Below are positions 7,201-11,736 of a stretch of DNA of 11,736 bases, piece after piece. The stretch's first letter is position 1. Each line of letters starts with the position of its first letter. The position numbers and the translations under genes were made by a program. The stretch comes from CAYMRB01 sp964392615 (GTDB lineage: Bacteria; Planctomycetota; UBA8108), in contig CAYMRB010000332.1 in NCBI GenBank assembly GCA_964392615.1, positions 1 through 11,736 on the forward strand, given 5' to 3'. Below the pieces are notes generated by a model. That model was not told where the DNA came from. It did not search any database and worked only from the letters and a program-made list of their open reading frames with translations.

Positions 7201-8191
7201 CACCCACGCCGACCGGATCGAGTACGGCGACCTCCCGGCAGGGAGTTACCAGTTCGAAGCGCAGCTCATCGACCGCGACCTCGAGTACTCCGACGTCGCG
7301 ACCGTCGACCTCGAGGTCGAGCGCCCCTACGGCCTCTACGGTCTCTGGGCCGCTCTGGGAGCGGCGGCGCTGGGCCTCCTCTGGCTCGGCGCCGGGATCG
7401 TCTGGCGCAATCGCGCTCTTCGGAGGGCGCGCGACGAGCTCGAGGATCGAGTCGCGGCGAGAACGGAAGAGCTCACTCGCGCCCATCGCGATCTGACCGC
7501 CGTAGCCGAAGAGCGGAGACAAGCGCAAGGCGCTCTCCAGGCGCTGAGCGGCCGCCTGATCCACGCTCAGGAGGAGGAGAGAAGTCGCATCGCGCGGGAG
7601 CTGCACGACGACCTCAATCAGAGCCTCTCGCTCCTCGCGGTCGAGTTGGAGATGTCGCTTCGGTCGCCGACTCCGACACCGCAGGAGCTGGCGGACCGCC
7701 TGGCGCACCTCGCCGGCCGCGTGAAGGAGCTCTCCTCGGACGTGCACCGGCTCGCGCACGAGCTGCACCCGGCGAAACTCGAGAGGCTCGGACTCGGCCC
7801 TGCCATCCGGAGCCTGTGCCGGGAAATCTCCGCTCAGGGCGCGCTGAACGTCGAGTACACCGCGGCTGACATGCCGAATGCGCTGTCCCCTCAGGTCGCG
7901 CTCTGCGTCTACCGAATCGCTCAGGAGGCGGTCGGCAACGTCGTCAAGCACAGTGGCGCCACCGAGGCTCGAGTTCGACTGAGCGCGAACGACCGAGAGC
8001 TTCGATTGCTGGTCGACGATGCCGGCGTCGGATTCGACGTCGACCTGGCAGCGCGGAAAGCCGGCATCGGACTCGTCGGGATCGAGGAGAGGCTGAGGCT
8101 GGTGAACGGCGAAGTGTCGATCCGCTCGCGCCCCGGACGCGGTACGACCGTGGAGATTCGTGTCCCGATCGGCGAGCCGCGAAGCTCTTGA
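4280..8191 (+). CDS. Membrane sensor kinase: CBM9-like, 14 propeller repeats, Y_Y_Y, HisKA_3
   Basis: Very large (1303 residues) one-pass sensor kinase. A signal peptide (about 1-26, cut after VALA) leads to a CBM9-like domain (31-223), a family that often binds sugars. A carboxypeptidase-regulatory-like beta domain follows (about 230-312). Residues 346-912 hold 14 Reg_prop repeats (LWIGTxxGLxRYDG type), enough for two seven-bladed propellers, then a Y_Y_Y domain (about 914-1015). One transmembrane helix (about 1018-1042) and a coiled coil (1043-1095) join it to a HisKA_3 core with acceptor His1109 in ARELHDDLNQ, N-box Asn1220, G1 DAGVG (1247-1251) and G2 GIGLVG (1262-1267). The ectodomain resembles the hybrid two-component glycan sensors of Bacteroidetes, but no receiver or AraC domain is fused; the divergent NarL-type regulator probably serves. 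The HDxxxQ pattern suggests phosphatase activity as well. The ligand is inferred, not shown. Confidence 0.95.
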   Translation: MHKTSTLRIAIPLACAALAFGSVALAHNGEVNLIFPVDQAPTVDGDLSDWPASAIRWPVARVEYGDALEGTGDCRAFARVAYEKKTNALFVGLEVIDDSIVVTPGETRWHQQDGCAIFLAPRNSDKESSATQIDLIGEAIPEGPAASRVCERAARRSPGRHVYEIAIDVARLSPDKPDLHSKRVLGFDIAVYDSDADGSFSWVSWGPGTNKAESSARLGDLVLSDQPELAGRLRGSVNWRDTEDAVARATVSLRSKTDSALRVRLRTDEAGGFDAELPAGQYDAALSIDGSALLTHQVTVATGTEAVVELGPTLRSGDRYPCPPGAGPTPIRFARTGVDWRLLSYPRFDVLALAQTPDGILWTGTRRGLIAYDGRGFLTVFGPPAITRAAVTSLVIGHHDELWIGSERGLLRRDDENLYHYHRAHGMPNSDVRCLLQDRDGLVWIGSPSGLAQFDGRRFRDRTPEHPVLKSGVNCLLEDEDGTVWIGTNSGALRFDVEGRLVAPDAQLGRVGPVLALAETDSVVWIGTSEGLVRFDGSDLIRLEAPAEFTERDEVAVGPWTRTTTLYTDRRGRLWASCGRPELWRFGGKRWRRIAIQDGLHSDAVFAMLEDRDGRLWIGRGAGMSQHAFRDFVQYRKSDGLASDSVFAFVEDRDGVYWFGTDAGLTRYDGRRFETYTKAEGLLDNQIRELFEDSNGTLWIATPSGLNAYDGGTFRSLTPSDGLAGQSVWAIAEDDEHALWFGTATGLSRYRDGRFTNFTTAEGLVHDDIRCLLVDRENSLWVGTHAGLSRYDGERFQNSSTRNGLLDNRVDALCQDLQGRIWLASPRGVTRSVGTKIHRVAMTGHSVVTDHEDHLWIGSRMGVRRYDGRASRLLSTEDGLPARHVTGLFVDRRKNVWIACAESGIARYSYDTTHPLVSVTAVVTDRRHVGKTRVSMLSTQPLVAFECRGISSKTRQEAMLYRYRLRGLSQEWQYTHADRIEYGDLPAGSYQFEAQLIDRDLEYSDVATVDLEVERPYGLYGLWAALGAAALGLLWLGAGIVWRNRALRRARDELEDRVAARTEELTRAHRDLTAVAEERRQAQGALQALSGRLIHAQEEERSRIARELHDDLNQSLSLLAVELEMSLRSPTPTPQELADRLAHLAGRVKELSSDVHRLAHELHPAKLERLGLGPAIRSLCREISAQGALNVEYTAADMPNALSPQVALCVYRIAQEAVGNVVKHSGATEARVRLSANDRELRLLVDDAGVGFDVDLAARKAGIGLVGIEERLRLVNGEVSIRSRPGRGTTVEIRVPIGEPRSS
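5315..7015 (+). repeat. 14 tandem Reg_prop (beta-propeller) repeats in the kinase ectodomain
   Basis: About 14 units of 36-51 codons, each built as V-x-x-L-x-D-x-D-G-x-LWIGT-x-x-GL-x-RYDG-x-x-F and often ending in DGL. Units near residues 642-805 are the most regular, at 41 residues each. Units 4-6 and 12-14 are the most diverged, for example WASCGRPELWRF and WLASPRGVTRS. Fourteen units equal two seven-bladed propellers, as known for Y_Y_Y-linked sensors. Confidence 0.85.
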
Positions 8192-8192
8192 C

Positions 8193-9509
8193 TCAGCTCT
8201 CGCTCTCCGAGACCGGATCCGGCGCTTCGGGGAGCTCGAACAGCTGCCCGTACGTGACGAACGGCAGCGGGTACTGGCACCGCAGGCGGAAGCCGCGAAA
8301 GCGCGATCGATCCCAGCCGAGCCGATTCAGGACGTGATCGACCATCTCGTCGTATCCGGGGATGTCGCTGATGCCGATCGCCGCGAGGCCGGGCGGGAAC
8401 TCGGCCCTCTCCACGGGCGCGGGGACCGCATCGATAGCGAAGTCCGTGCGATCGTAGTCCGGCAGTGGCGGCCCCGGGGTCCAGGATCGCGTCACGACCT
8501 CCTGACGGGCGTCGGGACAGACATCGTCGTGAAGGAACACGTCCATGACCATCACCCGGCACGGGCGCTGCATCTTGTAGGAGGCCAGGAAGTGCTCCGG
8601 CGGCGTCCGGTATCGAAGCTGCGCGGTGCGCACGACCATCGCCTGGACGACATCGACCGGCTGATTGATCGCCAGCGCGTCCGCCGGAAGCCGTAGGCGT
8701 CGTTGCGTACGAGTGTGGACGATTTCCAGATCCGGCAGCTCGGCGCTCGAGTACTTCCGAAGCACCACCTTCTCGAAATCGGCGCCGACGGGCTCACCGC
8801 TCAGACACTCCCATGAGAGCGAATCCGGTGTCACGGCGACTGACGAGTCGAGCCCCGCGGCGAAGAGGGTGATCGGAGAGGAGTAGCTCAGGCGCCGTAC
8901 TCCGAGCTCGCCGCCGATGTGCGCTTCGTCGCAACGCATGCCGTTCGCTGAGGGCCGGATGAACGACGTCGAGAAGGAGACGTCCGCCCGGTACCCGAGG
9001 ACGAACGACATGCACTTGTAGGCGGCGTGGCTGGCGCGGCGCATGCCGACGTCCAGCGCCTCCGGGATCATGCCGGACAGCGCCGCCTCGAAGTCGGTAC
9101 GCCCTCCGGCGAACTCGTCGATCAACGCCTGGAGATCGACGATCCGATCTCGAGCCAGCGCGCAGACCTCGGGCGCGATGCCTCGAGTCTCCGCTGCCCG
9201 GACGACCATCCGGAGACCTTGAGGAGCCGGCGATGCATGCAGCGCCTCCAGCGGGTCGCTGGCCCGAGTCGCCCGCACGACCTTGCTCGCGAGCGACTTG
9301 TCGAGCCCGAGGGCCGCAGCGAAGTCGGTGGGTCGTGGAGCCGGACCGGCGACCGTCGTGACGATCGAGTCCAGTGTGGCCCGAAGAGCGCCCCCAAGCT
9401 GGCGTGCGCGCGGTTCGAACGTCACGGCGTCGGCTTCCCCTTCGTGTTCCAGCGTTCTCCGGGGCGGGGAGCTCGCCGAATCGACCTCCGCGCCCGCAGG
9501 CGCGGCCAT
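8193..9509 (-). CDS. Uncharacterised 438-residue protein with possible N-terminal HTH
   Basis: I do not recognise this family. From the ATG at 9509 the protein has no signal peptide or membrane helix and is probably cytoplasmic. The first 30 residues are low in complexity (Ala/Ser/Pro/Glu). Residues about 58-83 (PTDFAAALGLDKSLASKVVRAT) look like a helix-turn-helix, followed by SDPLEALHASPAPQGLRM. Residues 100-175 are helical and rich in Ala/Arg; the C-terminal half is mixed alpha/beta with many Arg, Asp and Pro and no catalytic motif I can name. An upstream TTG (9545) is possible, but the ATG has GGAAG nine bases before it and a promoter-like sequence ends only a few bases before the TTG. It is divergent from the secreted dockerin protein and convergent with the sensor kinase, with a single base between their stop codons. 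A DNA-binding regulator with a large C-terminal sensing part is one possibility, not shown. Confidence 0.8.
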   Translation of the reverse strand: MAAPAGAEVDSASSPPRRTLEHEGEADAVTFEPRARQLGGALRATLDSIVTTVAGPAPRPTDFAAALGLDKSLASKVVRATRASDPLEALHASPAPQGLRMVVRAAETRGIAPEVCALARDRIVDLQALIDEFAGGRTDFEAALSGMIPEALDVGMRRASHAAYKCMSFVLGYRADVSFSTSFIRPSANGMRCDEAHIGGELGVRRLSYSSPITLFAAGLDSSVAVTPDSLSWECLSGEPVGADFEKVVLRKYSSAELPDLEIVHTRTQRRLRLPADALAINQPVDVVQAMVVRTAQLRYRTPPEHFLASYKMQRPCRVMVMDVFLHDDVCPDARQEVVTRSWTPGPPLPDYDRTDFAIDAVPAPVERAEFPPGLAAIGISDIPGYDEMVDHVLNRLGWDRSRFRGFRLRCQYPLPFVTYGQLFELPEAPDPVSESES

Positions 9510-9559
9510 GCTATCACGCTTCCAGATCAATACACGTCCTCGCAAGGGGTTCGGGGACC

Positions 9560-9588
9560 ATTATGCCACCGAGATCACTCTCTGAAAG
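9560..9588 (-). promoter_or_regulatory. Candidate promoter of the uncharacterised protein
   Basis: On the minus strand CTTTCA (9583-9588, 3 of 6) and CATAAT (9560-9565, 5 of 6) are spaced by 17 bp. The predicted start near 9553 gives a leader of about 44 bases to the ATG at 9509, which favours that ATG over the TTG at 9545. Confidence 0.4.
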
Positions 9589-9597
9589 AATATTTCA
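9583..9597. repeat. TGAAA-N5-TTTCA inverted repeat between divergent promoters
   Basis: A perfect 5-5-5 inverted repeat in the only AT-rich patch of the window. It overlaps the -35 of the minus-strand candidate promoter and lies 9 bases upstream of the plus-strand -35 at 9607, so a protein bound here could affect both genes. It is short enough to be chance. Confidence 0.3.
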
Positions 9598-9606
9598 TCT
9601 TTTCTC

Positions 9607-9635
9607 TTGACCGGATCACGTGCCGAGTCGACAAT
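9607..9635 (+). promoter_or_regulatory. Candidate sigma-70 promoter of the dockerin/FGE-fold protein
   Basis: TTGACC (9607-9612, 5 of 6) and GACAAT (9630-9635, 4 of 6) are spaced by exactly 17 bp. Transcription would start near 9642, giving a leader of about 47 bases to the ATG at 9689. This is the best-matching promoter in the window. Confidence 0.5.
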
Positions 9636-9677
9636 CCTCGTCGGACTCGAGATGGCCTTTCACGGGGGAAACGGTGC

Positions 9678-9685
9678 GAGGTGAT
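9678..9685 (+). promoter_or_regulatory. Ribosome binding site deciding the start at 9689
   Basis: GAGGTGAT ends three bases before the ATG at 9689 and is a near-perfect Shine-Dalgarno match. It favours this ATG over the longer open frame beginning at 9620 and over the ATG at 9725. Confidence 0.65.
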
Positions 9686-9688
9686 GTC

Positions 9689-10861
9689 ATGAGCAACAGC
9701 CGCCGTCATGCGACCGGGACACGAATGACGATGGTGACCACGGCAGGTTCAACCCTGTGGCTGTCGATCGTCGCGGCAGGGATCTTCCTCGCTACCGGCG
9801 CGTCCGCAATCGGCCCCGTACCCGAATGCGGCAACGTCAACCGCGATGCGGACGTCAACCTCAGCGACGCGGTCTACCTCCTGAACGCCCTCTTCATCGG
9901 CGGTCCGGCAGTGGAGTGCGCCTCGGCGGACGATTCCTGCGCGGACGTCAATGGCGACGACGAGGTGAACCTGAGCGACGCGGCCTATCTCCTCAACCAC
10001 CTCTTCCTCGGCGGGCCCGAGCCGCGATGTGGCGGAGGAGGCGGAGAAGAGATCGAGGGCTTCACCGCCATCGGAGAGAACGCCCAGGGCTATCCGGAGT
10101 ATGCGCACGACGACACGGGTATGGTCTTCGTGCTCCTCCCCGGCGGGGCCTTCAACATGGGGAGCGCCGCAGGTGAGGCAGGACGCGAGGCCCACGAGGG
10201 TCCGGTCCACGAGGTCACGCTGAGCCCGTTCCTCATCGGGAAGTACGAGGTCACGCAAGCCCAGTGGGAAGCGGTGATGGGCGACAACCCGTCCGCGTTC
10301 GGCCCGGACGGGCACATGGCGGGCGACATCCCGGCTGACGTCGACCGAGGCAATCTGCCCGTCGATCAGGTCTCCTGGGATGCCGCGCAGGACTTCGAGG
10401 AGCTGACGGGACTCACCTTGCCCTCGGAGGCGCAATGGGAGTACGCCTGCAGGGCGGGCACCCGGACCGCGTACTCGTTCGGCTCGGGCGCCAGCTGTCC
10501 GGACTCGAACTGCGCTCCCTGCCCGGAGCGCGACACGTCGATGTGGTACTGCGGCAACAGCGGCGAGCGGCCGCACGAGGTCGGCACCAGAGAACCGAAC
10601 GCGTTCGGCCTTCACGACGTTCACGGCAACGCCTGGGAGTGGTGCGAGGACGTGTACCGAAGCGACTTCTACTCGTCCGCCGGAGCGTCGGGTCCCGATC
10701 CCGTGTGCACGTCGGGCCCCAATAACATCCTCCGGGTCTACCGCGGCGGCGGTTGGAACGGCCGCGCCTGGTATACGCGCTCGGCTCGCCGCATCCGCAG
10801 TATGTCCTCGCTGCGCCACGTGTTCCTCGGCGTCCGCTTCACCAAGTCGTTGGCGCCGTAG
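9689..10861 (+). CDS. Secreted dockerin-repeat protein with FGE-sulfatase fold, catalytic Cys absent
   Basis: 390 residues. A basic N-terminus and hydrophobic stretch (about 22-40, ending ATGASA) form a Sec signal peptide, so the protein is exported. Two 37-residue dockerin-like repeats follow (47-77 and 84-114), then a Gly-rich linker (115-119) and an FGE-sulfatase domain (about 139-387). Family motifs in it include FNMGS, GKYEVTQAQW, LPSEAQWEYACRAGT, GLHDVHGNAWEWCEDVY, YRGGGWN and LGVRF. Genuine formylglycine-generating enzymes carry a copper-binding cysteine pair near the C-terminal RGGSW region; here no cysteine follows residue 340. It is therefore probably not a sulfatase activator but a member of the wide group using this fold for binding or other chemistry. 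Extra cysteines at 270, 275 and 278 form a CxxxxCxxC insert. It stands alone on its strand, with its own promoter. Confidence 0.9.
   Translation: MSNSRRHATGTRMTMVTTAGSTLWLSIVAAGIFLATGASAIGPVPECGNVNRDADVNLSDAVYLLNALFIGGPAVECASADDSCADVNGDDEVNLSDAAYLLNHLFLGGPEPRCGGGGGEEIEGFTAIGENAQGYPEYAHDDTGMVFVLLPGGAFNMGSAAGEAGREAHEGPVHEVTLSPFLIGKYEVTQAQWEAVMGDNPSAFGPDGHMAGDIPADVDRGNLPVDQVSWDAAQDFEELTGLTLPSEAQWEYACRAGTRTAYSFGSGASCPDSNCAPCPERDTSMWYCGNSGERPHEVGTREPNAFGLHDVHGNAWEWCEDVYRSDFYSSAGASGPDPVCTSGPNNILRVYRGGGWNGRAWYTRSARRIRSMSSLRHVFLGVRFTKSLAP
9827..10030 (+). repeat. Two dockerin-like calcium-binding repeats, 111-bp period
   Basis: Repeat 1 (9827-9919) and repeat 2 (9938-10030) share the form C-x-x-VNxDxxVNLSDAxYLLNxLFxGGP-x-x-x-C. 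Each has a calcium-loop-like series of Asp/Asn residues (NVNRDADVNLSD; DVNGDDEVNLSD). Cysteines open and close each unit: 47 and 77, then 84 and 114, exactly 37 residues apart between units, suggesting one disulfide per repeat (inference). This repeat style is characteristic of planctomycete secreted proteins. Confidence 0.8.
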
Positions 10862-10866
10862 GACTC

Positions 10867-10906
10867 CGCACACGGGTCGTCCCCGGGCCGCTGCCCGCCC
10901 TGTGCG
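10867..10906. terminator. GC-rich bulged stem-loop between convergent genes
   Basis: CGCACA (10867-10872) pairs with TGTGCG (10901-10906), GGG (10874-10876) with CCC (10898-10900), and CGGGC (10884-10888) with GCCCG (10893-10897) around a CGCT loop. It sits between the stop codons of the dockerin/FGE-fold gene and purM and could serve both. There is no T-run, so intrinsic termination is uncertain. Confidence 0.35.
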
Positions 10907-10944
10907 CGAATCACGTCGAGCGCGCGCCGGGCCAGCCCACGCGC

Positions 10945-11736
10945 CTATTTGAGCCTGACGCGCCCCCGCCCCTCGATGACCTCGCCGATGATCTCGGCCG
11001 GAGTGTTCCGACGGCGCAGCTGGCCGAGGATCGAGTTCGCGTAGTGCTGCGACACGATCATCGCCATGCCGATCCCCATGTTGAAGACGCGGAACATCTC
11101 CGACTCGGGCACCTTGCCGCGCTTGGCGATGTGGCGGAAGATCGCGGGACGCTCCCAGGACTTCTTGCGGATCACGACGTCGAGGCCCGGCGGCAGACAC
11201 CGCGGGATATTGCCGGGCAGCCCCCCGCCGGTGATGTGGGCGAGCGCGTGCACGACGCGCTTGGTGCGGTAGCGGCGCAGGACGGAGAGGATCGGCTTGA
11301 CGTAGATGCGCGTCGGCTCCATCAGCACTTCGCCGAGCGGCCGATCGCAGCCGTCGAGGGTCCGATCGAGCACGCGAGACGACTTCGACCGGTTGAAGAA
11401 GACCCGACGCACGAGCGAGTATCCGTTCGAGTGGATGCCGCTCGACAGGAGCCCGATCACGACGTCGCCCTCGCGCACGCGGTCGCCGAGGATCAGCCGC
11501 TCGCGCTCCGCGACGCCGACCGAGAAGCCGGCCAGCTCGTAGTGGTTCGGCGCGTAGAAGCCGGGCATCTCGGCCGTCTCGCCACCGAGGATCACACAGC
11601 CCGACTCGCGACAGCCGGCCGCGATACCGGAGACGAGCTGGCTGACGATCTCGGGATCCATCTTGCCGACGGCGATGTAGTCGAGGAAGAACAGCGGCTC
11701 GGCGCCCTGCACGATCAGGTCGTTGACGCACATCGC
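10945..11736 (-). CDS. purM: Phosphoribosylformylglycinamidine cyclo-ligase (AIR synthetase), 5' end outside window
   Basis: Cytoplasmic enzyme of step five in purine synthesis; it uses ATP to close the imidazole ring of FGAM to give AIR. About 263 residues are visible, and the frame runs off the right edge, with Ala preceding MCVNDLIVQGAEPLFFLDY. Compared with the usual 340-350 residues, roughly 80 N-terminal residues are missing. Family motifs are clear: the AEPLFFLDYIA segment, GGETAEMPGFY, YELAGFSVGV, GLLSSGIHSNGYSLVR, HITGGGLPGNIPR and FNMGIGM. The ATG at 11731-11733 is an internal methionine, not the start. It ends with a TAG 83 bp from the convergent dockerin/FGE-fold gene. Nothing looks damaged. 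Identification is very secure. Confidence 0.96.
   Translation of the reverse strand, partial: AMCVNDLIVQGAEPLFFLDYIAVGKMDPEIVSQLVSGIAAGCRESGCVILGGETAEMPGFYAPNHYELAGFSVGVAERERLILGDRVREGDVVIGLLSSGIHSNGYSLVRRVFFNRSKSSRVLDRTLDGCDRPLGEVLMEPTRIYVKPILSVLRRYRTKRVVHALAHITGGGLPGNIPRCLPPGLDVVIRKKSWERPAIFRHIAKRGKVPESEMFRVFNMGIGMAMIVSQHYANSILGQLRRRNTPAEIIGEVIEGRGRVRLK

Noticed and set aside
9545..9547. TTG at 9545 as the start of the uncharacterised protein
   Set aside because: It lies about 8 bases from the predicted transcription start, has no ribosome binding site, and the ATG at 9509 has GGAAG at good distance.
9689..10861. Annotation as a true formylglycine-generating enzyme (sulfatase activator)
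   Set aside because: The catalytic cysteine pair is missing and no sulfatase gene lies in the window.
9749..11731. Minus-strand open frame of about 660 codons
   Set aside because: It runs antisense through the dockerin/FGE-fold gene and out of frame through purM, both secure genes; its product is Arg/Ala-rich with no motifs.
1..11736. CRISPR array, tRNA, rRNA, insertion sequence or phage genes
   Set aside because: No regularly spaced repeats with unique spacers, no tRNA-like cloverleaf or rRNA segments, and no transposase, integrase or phage protein motifs were seen.

Overview
The window is GC-rich bacterial DNA, densely coded on both strands, and most probably from a planctomycete or a close relative. 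The main clue is the secreted protein at 9689-10861. It carries two 37-residue dockerin-like repeats of the form DVNxDxxVNLSDAxYLLNxLFxGGP, a type very common in Planctomycetota. The large sensor kinase with a two-propeller ectodomain also fits a lifestyle of sensing and degrading polymers. The phylum call is an inference from protein style; no marker RNA is present.

Layout. Two housekeeping genes cut by the window edges frame the region: dapF (lysine/peptidoglycan synthesis, left, plus strand, 5' end missing) and purM (purine synthesis, right, minus strand, 5' end missing). Between them lie about 10 kb of regulatory and surface genes. From left to right these are: (1) a receiver-only response regulator (866-1303, minus) that overlaps the end of dapF; (2) a soluble hybrid histidine kinase-receiver without a recognisable sensor domain (1293-2612, minus), whose 3' end overlaps the start of gene 1; (3) a 245-bp leader region with small repeats and hairpins; (4) a second receiver-only protein of NarL type that lacks the DNA-binding domain (2858-3280, minus); (5) a complete NarL/LuxR-type response regulator (3416-4051, minus); (6) a 228-bp divergent promoter region; (7) a 1303-residue membrane sensor kinase (4280-8191, plus) with a CBM9-like domain, a carboxypeptidase-regulatory-like domain, 14 propeller repeats, a Y_Y_Y domain, one transmembrane helix and a HisKA_3/HATPase core; (8) an unrecognised 438-residue protein (8193-9509, minus); (9) a divergent, AT-richer promoter region; and (10) a secreted dockerin/FGE-sulfatase-fold protein (9689-10861, plus).

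How the parts may work together. The five two-component genes look like one signalling module. The membrane kinase senses an extracellular ligand, probably a glycan or its breakdown product. Its class (HisKA_3) normally pairs with NarL-type regulators, and one is encoded divergently next to it. A HTH-less paralogue of that regulator lies immediately downstream and could compete for phosphate. The soluble hybrid kinase and its coupled receiver could form a second arm. Two near-identical 22-bp palindromic elements (19 of 22 bases the same, in opposite orientations) bracket the HTH-less regulator gene and are the best candidates for cis-regulatory sites of the module. No tRNA, rRNA, CRISPR array, transposase or integrase is visible, and no gene-free stretch exceeds 300 bp.
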